Origin: Aquilaria yunnanensis
Taxonomy: Eukaryota; Streptophyta; Magnoliopsida; Malvales; Thymelaeaceae
DNA length: 64,000 bases
Reading direction: 5' to 3'
Assembly: GCA_039654915.1 (NCBI GenBank)
Contig: CM077594.1
Coordinates: 103,554,893 to 103,618,892 of the forward strand
The stretch's first letter is position 1. The number at the start of each line of letters is the position of its first letter. A program made the position numbers and the translations under genes. Positions 24,800-38,390 of the stretch are shown here, piece after piece. The notes under the pieces are model-generated. The model did no database searches. It was not told where the DNA came from and was given only the letters and a program-made list of their open reading frames with translations.

Positions 24800-26053
24800 T
24801 GTTGAATTTTGAATTTGTTCGAGGCAAAATATTAATTTTGATGATAACAAGTGCATTATTTTAGTGTCCTTAATCATACTTTATTGGGTCAAACTAGATT
24901 TATTAGGTTATGTTTAATTTCCAAGTATTTCATGTGTTATTTCAAAATATATGTTTTAAGTTTGTTGAAAAAACTTATTTTTAAAGAGAAATTAGTAGGT
25001 CATCAAAATATATTAGTGTTTGAATGAAGTTTGATTTTGAAATGACAAGCTTTTCTAAGTTGTTTTTAGTTTAATCCATCAAAGAAATAATTTAACATAT
25101 CTCTTTCATAACCTAAGTCTACTCAGTTCCCAAGTTTGTGTTTTAATTAGTTAAACTACTTTAATTCAAAGTTTGGAGCTGCTGCTTCTTTTTAAGATAC
25201 CAGGCAACATATTATATTCTAAGTTTAATTTGTTAACTGAGAGATTGAAAAGTTCTACACAATTCTTTCGATTAATGCAATTTGAGCCTGCAAGTCAAAT
25301 TGATTATGGACAAATCAGAAGGTGGCGCTTAGACAGTTGGATAGAGCATTTAATGGGCTGTTTCTAGCCATTTTTTACCATTGAATGATGAAATTTAACA
25401 CAAAAACAAGGCAATAATCATTGGTTTTTAAGGAATTTTTTCAAGTATTTCCAGTAGGTATCCAACAGTCTTCTTGCCCTCAAATGAGTATAAACTCATA
25501 AAGAAACACTTTAGGGAGGACTCTTGGCTATAAAATCAACGATTCATCATCAAATATTCATCAAAGTGTTCATTATTTTAGAAAAGAGCTAAGATTTGTG
25601 CTTTTACTTGTATATCTAGTGAGAGTATTGTTGTGTGAGCTTGTCAGCATGTAAATACTTCAAGTCTTAGAATCTCTTGAGTGTAGATTGATTTTCTAGT
25701 GAGCCTTGAAAAGAATTAGAAAGTGGTTTCTGGTTAGCTTTAGAGAAAACTAATGATTGATTTGGTGTGAGCATTATAAAAGCCACAATTATAATATTGA
25801 TCAAGAGATAATGAAGAAACTCTAAAGTGGACAAGTTTGAGAAGAAGATGTAAACTCCAATTGATAGAGTTGAATCTTTATAAATTCTGATGCACTTTTT
25901 TTCTTATCTCTCTTTACATTTTGCTCATACTTGTTTGATTTGTTCTTAATCTTTAATTGAGTGAATTTGGTTATATAATTTGATTTTGCCAATTTTTTTT
26001 TAAAGTAACCAATTCACCCCCTCTTGGTTGCACTTAGGCCAATATAGCCAACA
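24800..26053 (+). repeat. 3' LTR (intact length, 1254 bp)
   Basis: This is the uninterrupted partner of the split 5' LTR. It begins TGTTGAATTTTG after a purine tract and ends GCCAACA. Divergence from the other copy is visible throughout, including small indels, so the element is old. It serves as the reference showing which parts of the 5' LTR are later insertions. Confidence 0.83.
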
Positions 26054-26529
26054 TTCAATAGGTGGGTCAATGACCCTTGGTTGGCTTTTTTTTTTTTAAT
26101 TAGAATCATCTGTACAATGTTTGTATAAGAGTTATGAGACACTTATATATAAAGGAATAGAGGGATGTTAGCTTTTTCATGTTATGAGGTACTCATATAT
26201 AATGTAATAGGAGAATGCACATTTTTCTGGAGCCTAGAAAGTTTCTGAATTAACATTATGGTATTATATGGGGCAATGAGGATGTTGGGTTTGAATTTTT
26301 GGCATTTCTTAAATCCTTTTGGTTCTTAATCATTGGGCCGAAGAACTAAGGATTTCTTTGATTATGTGTGTATAAAAACACAAGTTAGCATAAAACTGCT
26401 AATAAAAAAGATTCATTATATTAATCAATTGTCTAGGGGAGACACTATTCATATATGAATAGTGTCCATCTTATTACTGAGTTTTTTTTATACAAATTAT
26501 GTTTTTTGCTGTTTTTTTTAGGAAGAATA

Positions 26530-27023
26530 AAATGATAAATTACACACTTGATCCTTTGTTTGCTTGTGGTGATATCTTTTGATCCCCAAATTTAAAAGCA
26601 AGCAATTTTGCCAATTTGTCGTGGTTAAGTTTTTTTTAATCGAAAAGATGGTAAATTCCAGAATTGTTCCTATGCATATATGCATTGATGTCTTTTGGTT
26701 CTCAAATTTTGAAACCATGCATTTTACCATTTGGCCCTAAACTTTTTATTTTTATGTTTTAGGCTCCTGAACTTTTATGAGCGACAATTAAGGCCCGACT
26801 TGTTATGAAATCCCAATTCATTATATTAGTCTTGTGCTGTACGTTTTTTATGTACCAAATTTGTTACCAACACATTTCAACTGTTTAATTTTCATTATTA
26901 CCAGATCTTTTAATTTGATTATAACTTATTTTTTAATTCAAAACTTTTCCTCTATAAGTATGATAGGCATGAAAATTTGTATTTTCGTTGGTCGCCCCCA
27001 ACGAAGTGTGGGTTGCAATCTAA
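26530..27023 (+). mobile_element. Helitron-like repeat, copy A
   Basis: The right end reads CGCCCCCAACGAAGTGTGGG, a short imperfect hairpin, then TTGCAATCTAA before a T. CTRR plus a nearby hairpin is the Helitron 3' signature. The body shares ordered words with copies B (about 56320-56972) and C (about 57810-58196): a TGATGATAT-like block, TTTTGGTTCTCAAATTTTGAAA, and a later AATTAAGGC block. The left end was not fixed, so the start is approximate. No Rep/helicase coding was seen. Confidence 0.55.
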
Positions 27024-27024
27024 T

Positions 27025-27978
27025 AATGTAGTCTAAAACTTCACTGCAGTGTACTAAAGGAAATCATATTATCTTGTCAAATATTCCAAAATCCATTGCA
27101 AAATCAATGACATATTTTGCTACTGTTTCTAAATATATATAAATTTTACTTTAGTTAAAACATGCCTATTTCATGTATTGTAACCTTATAATACTCACAT
27201 CATGTATGTATGTATGTGATGGACCAGTCTAATGGAATAGGTTTACCTTAGCCATAGTACAAAATAACAATGCAAACAAAATGTTAGTTGTCCTATTATT
27301 ATATCAAATAGAAAGGCTGATAAAATAAGTGAGTTGTTGGGTGGTAGTCCAACTCCAGGGTATATAATCATATTTCCTCATCCCAAATTATTGCCTTTAC
27401 ACCCTCCCCTTTGGGATAATCATGAGACATTGGTGTTTCCCTTTGGGTGCTTTTAATGTGTCTCCCCCTCCATGATCTTTTTCCATTTTGGCAAATCAAT
27501 ATATCTCTAATTTCTTGTTTATTCTTTATCAGCCATAGCCCACAAGTCTATTTAGAACTATCATCGACATTTTCTGCAAAACAATTGGTAGATTGCAATA
27601 ATTAGACCAGGTTTTAGTTATGGTTAAATGATTCTTGTTCATTTTTCACCCCTTCTAACAAGCCAATGTTTTAATCTTTTTTTTCTTCTATTTATTTTCC
27701 CGATTATCACTTTTATGCCTTAAAAAAATTTCATGGGAAAGTGTGATATCGCTTAATCTATTAATAGATATGAAAGCAGGAAGAGTGATGACATAGACAT
27801 TTAAAGTTTTCATAAAGTTATTTAGATTCTTGTATGCATGATACATATTGTTCCCTTAATTTTTTTTTCATATTTACGCCACATATGACAAGTCATCCAT
27901 ATATATATTTTCTATTTTACTTTTTTTTCCAACAAAAAGTTATTTTTTAAGATTTTCTGTGAACTACTTGCTAACCCC
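27025..27978. other. AT-rich intergenic DNA, nothing recognised
   Basis: Short poly-T tracts and a small ATGT repeat (near 27203) are present. No frame longer than about 60 codons has a known domain, and no paired ends of an element were found. Confidence 0.4.
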
Positions 27979-27987
27979 ATTTGGTTT

Positions 27988-28407
27988 GAGAAAATTACAA
28001 TTTGCCCTGTAAGATTTAGGTGCAATTACACTTTGCCCCTATCTATTTAATACATTCCGATTGCAATTTTTGAAATCTTAATTTAGTCATTATGGTAGCC
28101 ATCTGCCAGTAATTTTAATCTGTATAGTATATTTTTCACAGTAAATGGGCATTTTAAATTATTAGTTTTTTCTTTTTGTATTTATTTCAGTTTTTAAAAC
28201 TGTATTTTTTAAATGTCAATTAATTTTGAAAAAAATACCATATAGATTAAAATTACCTGAAAATGAATACTGTATAGTTTAAATTAAGATTTCAGAAGTT
28301 ACTGTCAGGTTATATTAAAAAGGGAGGGGGAAAAGTGTATATTTCTGAAATAGGAGGGGCAAAGTGTAATTTCACTTAAACCTCAGGGGGCAAATTGTGA
28401 TTTTCCC
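27988..28407. mobile_element. Mutator-type MITE, 420 bp (AATTTGCCC-end family)
   Basis: The left end GAGAAAATTACAATTTGCCC and the right end, inverted GGGAAAATCACAATTTGCCC, match at 18 of 20 positions, and the similarity continues inward. The 9-bp ATTTGGTTT is present on both sides (27979-27987 and 28408-28416), a perfect target duplication. The element is close in size and ends to 17603-18020, so both belong to one family. No coding capacity. Confidence 0.88.
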
Positions 28408-28821
28408 ATTTGGTTTTGCCGGTCTCCATTTTTTGCAATTTTTTTTTCTCTTTCTCGTACCACATTTTGTAACTTCCTCCTCTTTATTCGCTACCGAGTT
28501 CTACCGCACCATGCCACAAACTAACCCCTCCACGATCCCCAATTACTACGCTCACACACACACCACACCCATGATCCCGCAGTTTCTAATGGATAAAAAT
28601 GCCAATGGGAACCTCCCATCTCTGCCTCTAGGCTTCATTGTGAAGCTTCTCGGTCGCCAGAAAGGAATTATTGCCTCCTCCTGGAACCTCCGCAAGAAGC
28701 GTGAAAGGCTTTGCCGATGAATTTTTCATGTTAAAACAAAAGAAAAGCTCATTGTTCGAGCCCACAGTGGAATCATGGCCTCTCTCCAGCCTCCTGGTCC
28801 CATTGCCCTCCGTCAAATCTG

Positions 28822-30171
<1,350 letters not shown>

Positions 30172-33100
30172 TCTTGCCTGAAGGGTCGAGGAAAAAGATT
30201 CCAGTAGTTGGAAGCTTGGAACTCTAGCTGTTGAATTTTGCTCCCAAGGTTAGGTTAGGACTTACGGTGGAGTTAGTGACGAATTCATTAATCTTTGTCA
30301 TTTTTGGTTTCTCTTTGAAACAAGGGTACTTAATACGCCAGTTGTCCTATAATGTTTGTCACTGGGTAAGTGTGAAATGGGCATCCTAAGGTGGACCGGA
30401 TTGGCCTCTAAGCAGCCTGTATACCCGCAATCTAAATAAGATTTTCTAATGCTTGGGTGGGCAAAGGAAAATAAATAGTAAGATTAAACTTAAGTAAAAA
30501 CCAACATTAATTGATCCAGAGGAAGGGTCTTGGGCTTTTTAAGCAACATGTCCATGAATTGAATGGGGATTGTGAATGAAAAGTGCTTTACTGGGGAGGC
30601 GAAAAAAGAACTTAACATGGCTAATCCCTAACTAATCCCTCATTTCACACTCTAATTAAGAAATTAACATAGCCATCTAATCACTCATGCACAGATTGGG
30701 CTCTTGAAATGCCTGCCCTGCCCTGCTATTCTGGGCCTGTGGGAAAGCTTTTTAAGACCTCATTAGCCCATTTTTTGCAGTTTCCACAAAATAACAATCA
30801 GGACAAACAAGATGAATTTTCCTTTAGATTTTCTACTAGGAAAATACGAGTTTCAATATTTTTTTTAACCACTGTGACAGTTATATTTTCTGATGTCAAA
30901 TAGGATTCTGAATAGTTGAACAAATTTCAAAGCTTTGTGAAAATATGTTTATTCTCAATAAGTTATCTTGAAGGTTGAGAGTAATCGTGGGCACAAGTGA
31001 TCTGAGAATTGTGAGGGAGCCTAGATCAACGTCAAGCTCATGTTTGGAAAATGTCACCCAAGATTTTTTAGTTCTATTGTTTGGGTCATCTTGGCCCATG
31101 TATGATGGATCACATAACACTCCATTATTTTTTTTTTGTTTTTATTTTTTAAAAAAGTGAAACACCTTAAACGTGATGTTGCAAATTAACAGCCAGCTTG
31201 GTAAAATTTAACATGCCCAAATTAACTTGTTTTTAGACCTCAACGGTTCCAGATGTGAGACCAATCACTATTTACCCTTAAAGTTGCCAAATATTACGAG
31301 GTAGAAGAGTGACTCTATTTGACATTCGTGTTTAGAAAAAATCAACAAGGAAAATACATTAACTCTTATAATTTAACTCTATCTGAACGAACAATAGGTG
31401 CTGCCATTTGACAACCGAAGGTATCTCGGAGGAGGGATTAGTTTTCATGAATTGAACGGGTACTTGTAGTTATAAAGAATTTGGGAAGCCGATGAGGGAA
31501 ATATCCAACAACTACACATTTTTTCTAATATGTGTAGGGATTTGCTGACTACTGCATGTGCTGGGTGGCCAGTGCTCGATTTTTGGTCCATCCAAAATTC
31601 AGCACATAGGTCACTGCACGGGACATCGACATAAATGATTAAGAACGTAGATTTATTTCTGCCTATAATTTATATGTTATATTCTTATCAGCAATTTTTC
31701 TAAAAAATTAGAAGAATCTATATACGCCTACAAGGTGAAGGTAAGATGATATTTTATACTTCTTCCATCCCATTAGTTTTGCTCCATATTTTTTTATTGG
31801 ACTGTTCTAATTTTTTACAATATTTTCATATTTAATAATTTATTTTATTTTACTATAATTTAAATTATTATTTTAATATTTACTTTTTCCAACTTCCTAA
31901 ATTTATGAATAAAAGGCTAAAGACAAAAGTGAAAATAATATACAAGTTTTTTTCCACTTTCTTAATCTCTATGCCAAATAAAATGAAGCAGTATTGGTAA
32001 ATAAAAACATTTGTACAAACCTACAAAGATAGAAGGTACTGTATAATACAAAAAATAAAAAATATCTGCTATTTTTAGCCCTGTAAAGCTACCAAGCCAG
32101 TAATATTGATAATTTTTCATTTATAGTCAAACAGGGGACGAACTTCGCTTTTTTTTTTTTTTTTTGGTTTCTTTTTTCCCCCGACTGGTTGGCATTATAT
32201 ATCCTCTCCCAATATGGCTGTGAAAAAGAGAAGTGGTTTTGTGATCATCTACTTATCTCTTATCTAATCAGCAGCAACTTGCAAGTGCCATCTCCTATCC
32301 TATCTAGAATTAAAAAGAAGAAAGAAAGGGATAAGTGAAGAACCACAAGTGCAAGTGACTGACAGTAACATGCGAGCTAATGAGACATAAAACTAAAAAA
32401 ATTTAGCAATTGACAATATTACTTTGCAGTTTCATTTCTGTCAAGCGACTTCTTCTAATGGCTCGCTCTTTACGCGTTTCAAACAGTCAATTAAACTTGA
32501 TTACCACTTGACACACCAATCAGCCCCCTTTTCCACGTTAATCGATCAGTTGCCTATTTTTTGTCCACATCCCTACCCAACTATTTCTGTTGAGGCCTTT
32601 CTTTTCTTTCTTTCTTTCTTTTTTTTTTTTTGTCAATGCTGCTAATTAATACAAGGTCAACGATCGCACTAATTTTTTTGACACAGAAAAACATATATGA
32701 TCTAAGCATAAACAAGTGTTATTAAACATATTTTTGAATATTCCACAAGTGCTAATCTATTAGATTACCCACATGAGTGCCTTGGAAGCATGGCAGGTGC
32801 CGTCCATGGCACGCAATGCTTGAGCCGCCAGGAATTGCGTTGGTCAAATAAATATTACCAATAGTTGTAGTGCAACCAAACCAAAGGCATGATCAAGTTT
32901 TGAATTTCAAATTGATGTCAATATGAAAACCAATATGTCCCCTATGTTATTTCAGCACATATGATATGAATCTGATACGAGTCAACCGCGGGTCACTGGT
33001 GCTTTTCCTTCTTTTGTGTTTTTTCCCTCTCACTAATTTTCATGGAATAATAATAGATTTAGGACTCGAATTTAAGGTCAACAGCCGTTGGTCTGTGGAT

Positions 33101-33333
33101 TTTTCTTTTCCACATTGAATTGGTATGTGAGAACCTTGTCATTTCCGTTTCGACTTTTTCGGGGAAACCGGGTTTCGGGTATCTAGGCATTTTTCTTCTG
33201 TCTATAGCCCTTCATGTTAAACTTTCTACTAATGATTATCCTGTTAATATAAGATGTGGATCCTACAGTAGCGGACACAGCAAATTTAAAAGGTGTGGTC
33301 TACTGATTATATAGAAATATTATAGTTATCTAA
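30172..33333. other. AT-rich intergenic DNA with a possible degenerate MITE
   Basis: No gene is supported. At about 31760 a CTTCTTCCATCCCATTAG motif resembles a Stowaway end, and GATAGAAGGTAC near 32030 could be its decayed partner, but the match is poor. Poly-T runs occur near 32150 and 32615. Frames such as 30709-30903 and 32424-32645 show no domain. Confidence 0.4.
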
Positions 33334-33335
33334 TA

Positions 33336-33805
33336 CTTCCTTCGTTCAATGTCCTTTGATTCATTTGACTTTTTTAATAGTTTGTCTTGAATTTTTTTCA
33401 TATTAATGTTTGTTAAAAAATTAAAAAAATATATTTAAAAACTATAAATCATTAGTTATCATTTATATATAAAGGTTTTTCATTTACTTCTTCCGTTTTA
33501 TAAAGGATTACCCCTTTACATTTTTTTTACTAAAATTTAACTTAAATATATTTATATTAATTTATATTACAATTTTTTTTAAAAAAAATATATTTATAAA
33601 TTAGAGTCTTTAAGATATCATTTTCATATAAAAAGTTTATTTTTTATAAGAAATTTTGAAAGAAAGAAAATTATGAATTAATTGTTGTGAATAGTTAAAA
33701 GACAAGTTTTGCAAGACAGAAAGAGTACATACTAAATGTTGAAAAAAAAAACTATGAATTAATTGTTAAATAGTGAATATTATAAATAACTTTGAACGAA
33801 AGGAG
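33336..33805. mobile_element. Stowaway-like MITE (outer) carrying a second MITE
   Basis: The left end CTTCCTTCGTTCAATGTCC and the right end, inverted CTCCTTTCGTTCAAAG, match; each is bordered by TA (33334-33335 and 33806-33807), the Stowaway/Tc1-Mariner duplication. The interior is very AT-rich without coding capacity. A related element sits inside it at 33487-33725. Confidence 0.72.
33487..33725. mobile_element. Stowaway-like MITE (inner, nested)
   Basis: CTTCTTCCGTTTTATAAAGG at the left faces an inverted CTCTTTCTGTCTTGCAAAAC at the right. TA borders it at 33485-33486 and 33726-33727. It lies within the outer element, so it inserted later. Length is about 239 bp, typical of Stowaway MITEs. 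Confidence 0.65.
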
Positions 33806-33807
33806 TA

Positions 33808-34500
33808 TTGATGAGTAGATTTTAGAAAATAGTGAGGTCAAATGGGCCCTCATTTGATGTAAATAGATACATTGAGATAATGTATATAACATATGAGCTA
33901 TAGGAGTTGAAAATCAGGTTCATCTTTTATTTATCTTTCTTATTAGTACGGAGAACTTTCTTTTTATCATTTTTCATTTTTTCATACCTTGGCACTAAAT
34001 TTTTTACTATAATCACCTTATTAAGATCCCTTAGATTGTCTTGATCTTATGCAGTATGCTCGTCAATTAGTTTAACTTTTTATGTTGAACTAGTTGATCA
34101 AATACCTTTTTTTTCCTTCTTTTTTTGCGTTGTTTGTTTGTTTTTTGTTTGTAAGTAGGAGAAGATGATGAAAGTATTGGTTTGAATTAGAAGCAAACGG
34201 AGCAGAAATTTGATTGAAAGATGTTCAACCTATTAACATTTGATACAAGATCATCATAACCTTAGTACATAAGTTTCTAACATTACAAGCAACCTCACTA
34301 TTGACATCAAATTCACATGTACATTACAATTACAAAAGCAAGTTCTATTTACATGTTCATACACCTCTCATTCAGTGTTACTAGTTCCATCACTATATAC
34401 ATCATAGTAACATGTACAATACTAAGTCAAAAATCATAGGACATTAAAGAAGGCCTTAAATTTGCTAATTATCTTAATTAACAAATTTTTTTAGTCATTG
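33808..34500. other. AT-rich spacer before the second Copia relic
   Basis: No coding or paired-end structure was recognised. Part of this DNA, or of 34500-34709, may be the left LTR of the Copia relic that follows, but no second LTR copy exists in the window to define it. Confidence 0.35.
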
Positions 34501-36800
34501 AGGTGGGTTTCAAAGTATTAAGATAAGCTGACTTGTTGCCTAAGTTAGCTTTCGGTCATATCACATTTATTATCTTAGGAATGGTAAAGTTGATCCTGCA
34601 TATTGTTTATCTTGTATAGAGGTTCTATCCTCATCCAACTCTTGCATATTGTAAGTATAAATACAATATAAAGGCAAAGTTTTCAATGTTGTAACTATGT
34701 TTTCTATATGGTGTCAGAGCCATTGATAAACATTAATGACAACTGAAGGTTCTGCTACCACTCCGATTTCTTCTCCCTCATCTTTTTCACCTTCGTCCTC
34801 TTCCTCTCCTCCTAATGCCCCGCTTAGTCTGTTACCCACCCCGTCGGTGAATCTTGGTCACTTGATCAATATCTGATTGACCAGAGATAATTACCTGCTA
34901 TGGAGGGCATAGTTCTTGCCTTATCTTAGAGGTCAACGGCTCATGGGATACGTGGATGGCACCATTGCATGGCCCAATCAGTTCATCTTGAATCCTTCGT
35001 GACAATAACTTCATCCTCAATCTAGCGTATCAAAGCTGGTTTTAACAGGATCAAATGATTCTTAGTGCCTTAATCTCATCACTCTCAAAGGAGATCTTGG
35101 CACATTTCATCAATTTATCAACTTTACATGAAGTATGGAGCGCTCTTGCTAGGATGTTTGCATCCTAATCCAATGCACGTGTGATGCAAACTTGGTACTA
35201 GTTATCTTCTATGAAGAAGAAGGACTTGTCTGTAACTGATTATTTTCAGCACATAAAAAGCTTGGTTGACACTCTTTCTGCTGTTGGGCAATCACTCCAA
35301 GACTATGAAATTATTTCATACATTTTAGCTGGTCTCAATTCATAATATAACATATTGGTTACTACCATAATAACTTGTGTCAATCCTATGACTCTCAACG
35401 ATTTATATGGACACTTGCTGAGTTATGAGTTGAGACTCGAATAACATCATGAAACTTCTTAATTAAATATCAATGGACATTTAGCTAATATGGCAAACAA
35501 AAGCACTATTTCTCTTTAAGGAAGACTTGGTCAAAGTTCAAACTCTAAAGGAAGAAGACAAGGACGAAACGGGTTTGGACCTACTGGCCAATGAGATTGA
35601 GGTAACTGAAATAATAATGTTACTTGTCAAGTGGGTAGTAAAAATGAACATTTTGCACTACAGTGTTACCACAGGTTTGATCACTGATATCAAAGGGACC
35701 ATGGGCGTTTTGCAACCATAGCATTTGCTCTTTCCTACCAGATTCATCTAAATTAGTCTACAAACTCGGGCGCAAATGATCACATTACAGTTGATCTTGG
35801 TAACTTGAGCCTCAATAAAAAATATAAAAGTAGTGATTGAGTCCAAGTGGGAAATGGAGTAGGTTTGTTAATTCAAAATATTGGCCATACTATAATTCTT
35901 ACATCTACCAATCCTTTACAACTTAAAAATGTCCTTCATGTTCCCAATATAAACAAGAATCTTGTCTCAGTTAGTAAATTGACTAATGATAACAAAGTCT
36001 TTGTTGGATTTCACCCAAGTCATTTTTTTTTTGTCAAGGACTAGGAAACAAAGAGAAAGTTGCTCCAAGGGCCATATAAAAATGATATATACCTGTTTCC
36101 TTTAACTAGTGTCCAGTCATCTAAAGCTTCTGCATTCCTTGGTGAACGTGTCAGCTTTGACCAGTGGCACAAAAGACTAGGGCATCCATCAGTTCTAGTT
36201 GTCTATCATCTGTTACGTCAAAATGACCTTCCTGTAATTCATAGTAATAATTAGTTGGTTTGTAGAGCTTGTCAACAAGCCAAAAGCCATAAATTGCCAT
36301 TCAAGTCTTTGTCATTTGTTTCAAAATTTCCTTTAGAAGTCATTTTCTCTTATGTGTGGGGACTTGCTCCCAAGTCTATGAACGAGTATCATTATCACAA
36401 TATGTTTATTGATGATTTTAGCAAATTTGTCTGGTTATATCCCTTAACTTGAAAAATTAAGTTATATGACATGTTTCTCAAGTTTCAACATTGAGTTGAA
36501 CGTCTTTTAAATGCAAAAAATCAAAGCCTTTCACTTGGATTGAGGAGGTGAATATAAAAACTTCATGAGTACCTTACTTCTGTAGGTATTCAACATAGAA
36601 TCTCTTATCCTCACACACTTCAACAAAATGGGTCAGCTAAGAGAAAATATCGACATGTTGTTGAAACAGGAAAGTGTCTCTTAGCCCAAGCCAATATGCA
36701 TTTAAAATTTTGGGATGACGTTTTCTTATCTACCACATACCTTATTAATCATATGTCTAGTTCTATCATAGACTATTTTTCTCCAATGTAACATCTTTTT
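34500..36800 (+). mobile_element. Decayed Copia retrotransposon, truncated after integrase
   Basis: TGGTGTCAGAGCC near 34709 is a close relative of the Copia methionine-tRNA primer-binding site, TGGTATCAGAGCC. The 200 bp before it should be the end of the left LTR. Gag, protease region and integrase follow in order on the plus strand, all broken. Reverse transcriptase, RNase H and the right LTR are missing, and at about 36830 hAT-like sequence begins. The element was truncated by deletion or by that insertion. Confidence 0.78.
34736..36790 (+). pseudogene. Copia gag-integrase pseudogene
   Basis: The frame begins at an ATG at 34736 after the primer-binding site, with a serine/proline-rich start typical of plant Copia gag, but stops and shifts appear within 150 bases. 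Readable parts are VPNINKNLVSVSKLTND (about 35940-35990), the pre-integrase motif FDQWHKRLGHPS (about 36157), CRACQQAKSH (about 36261) and the start of the integrase core, FIDDFSKFVWLYPLT (about 36408). IQHRISYPHTLQQNG (about 36585) belongs to the later integrase core. No pol beyond this point. It cannot be active. Confidence 0.82.
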
Positions 36801-36829
36801 CAAAGAAAACTAGATTAGTCATTTTTAAA

Positions 36830-37571
36830 GGTAAGTTCAAATTATTAACTAGCCGAGCTTTAAGCCTAACAAGCCTGGTAATAAAATTAATATAATATAA
36901 TTTATCTAACTCTAATTCCCCAATCGTATCTGTTGTTTAGTCTTTTCCTAGAACACCAAGATCCTACCTTCCCTCATTTCAGAGCAATAGCAATCAATAG
37001 ATCCCAACCTAAAGTTACACCCGCCATCGTCACTCCTATTGGCCGGCTGCCACCTTCACAACACCGACCACCCATACACACCACCTTCGCACAACACATC
37101 ATCTCTTCATCTCATTGTCAATCAACTTGATATTGCCAAGCTTTGTTCGAGCACCTGGTAATCGCCTAGTGATCGCCAAGCAATTGAATCACCTTCGTTC
37201 ATTACCTCATTGTCAAACATCTAGAGCTTTATTCGAGCTTCAATCTTTGACAATGACAACCATCGAAGCTAGGCCTTCATTTGAAACTTCAATCTTTGAC
37301 AGCGACAACTATTGAAACCTGAGAAAAACTTTAAAACTCAACCCAAAATAGAGACTATTGGATCTTTTACAATGTTCATCAAAACAAGCTTGATTAAAGC
37401 TTCGAGTCTATCGAACTACCGAGCTAAACTTGAGCTTTTTTGAGCCGAGTTTTGAGTTCCATTTTCCGAGCTCGTGGAGCTCGGGCTAAGATTCAAGCTG
37501 AGCTAATTTTTAACAAGTCAAGCTTTAAGCCTATGGATGTTTAGGCTCGGTTCAGCTCATTTTCACCCCTA
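36830..37571. mobile_element. hAT-like non-autonomous element or fragment
   Basis: The right end reads TTTTCACCCCTA; inverted this is TAGGGGTGAAAA, a common plant hAT terminus. Inside it are repeated GAGCT/AGCTC and AAGCTTTAAGCCT motifs (about 36858 and 37521), like hAT subterminal repeats. No matching left TAGGGGTG end or 8-bp duplication was found, so it is probably truncated on the left where it meets the Copia relic. Confidence 0.5.
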
Positions 37572-38299
37572 AATTAAGGTGTGATGAGTTTACCGTTTAA
37601 GCACTACCAGATCAAAAGTATGCTTCTGAGTACCATATATATATATACATATTCACTGCCATGATTTGAAGTATAGTGACCCCTATTAAATAGTATTTTA
37701 TAGAAAAGCTAAACTATATAAAACCCTTGAGATCCGCAAATAATTATGTAAATCCGAGTTTTGAGCACCTATTGTAAGTCCTGGCACATAAGCCATTCGG
37801 TGCCACTGCCAGCACCAAAACATATAGATACCATCAAAGTTGCCCATGGAAAAAAGAAAAAAGAAAAAGGAAAATCAGAGACTCCTTATCTAACAACCGC
37901 TCTCCATCATGTACGATTTCATGAAGAACGTTGACATTTAGCCAGGAAAATGAATTAAAAAACAATGAGATATCGTCAACTTATCGTTCAATAAATGAAA
38001 CAATTTATACACCCATTAATTTTCATTAAGAACACTGAAAACTTATCTTAACAATCACACCACGGCCAAGCTCATTATTAATTCATAAAATAAATAAAAT
38101 GCTAATGGAAAGTGCCCTTATCAATGCCATGATTTGAAGAGTTTCACAAACATAAGAAACTTCCAAATGTTGGACATTTGCGTGACATGGATCTTCACAT
38201 TATAATACCTAAGGAAAATACTTATGTGTACCTGGCTTTTATGTGCGCTGGGACACGCATTAACTATTTATAGATTTTGATCCAACTTCAAACATAATT
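37572..38299. other. AT-rich intergenic DNA, nothing recognised
   Basis: A short TA repeat lies near 37635. No frame, paired element ends or RNA gene was recognised. Confidence 0.35.
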
Positions 38300-38390
38300 G
38301 TAGGTTTGGTGGAATAGTTGATAATGGGAGGGAGGCAGTTGGGGGTCACAAATTCGACTCCCATGCCCAGCATTGAACAGCCCCCATTCC
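38300..38390 (+). repeat. Possible tRNA-derived SINE head (Pol III box A/B-like)
   Basis: TGGTGGAATAGTTGATAATG resembles a decayed box A, and 40-50 bases on GGTCACAAATTCGACTCC resembles box B (GGTTCGANTCC). The spacing suits a tRNA-derived SINE promoter. It is followed by T-rich DNA. No folded tRNA cloverleaf could be drawn and no duplication was found, so it is a weak call. Confidence 0.35.

Larger units (their letters stand above)
18413..26053 (+). mobile_element. Copia-type LTR retrotransposon, gag only, with a 5' LTR split by three insertions
   Basis: A 3' LTR (24800-26053) matches, block by block, a left copy spread over 18413-22487. The left copy becomes about the same length once three insertions (18650-20315, about 20468-20819, about 21354-22101) are removed. 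After the left LTR is a primer-binding-site-like sequence, TATAAAAGCTTGG (about 22493), a decayed form of the Copia TATCAGAGCTTGG type. Before the right LTR is a purine-rich tract, AAAAATGGGAAAAGATAG (about 24773). The 2.3-kb interior holds a broken gag but no protease, integrase or reverse transcriptase, so it is an internal deletion or a non-autonomous form. No matching 5-bp target duplication was found at the outer ends. Confidence 0.85.

Noticed and set aside
18413..26058. A 5-bp target duplication for the Copia LTR element
   Set aside because: GAGCA before the left LTR and TTCAA after the right LTR do not match, so none is claimed.
28397..28720. A 107-codon frame upstream of the ABCC fragment as its first exon
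   Set aside because: Its sequence does not resemble any part of an ABCC protein, and it starts at a TTG inside the end of a MITE.
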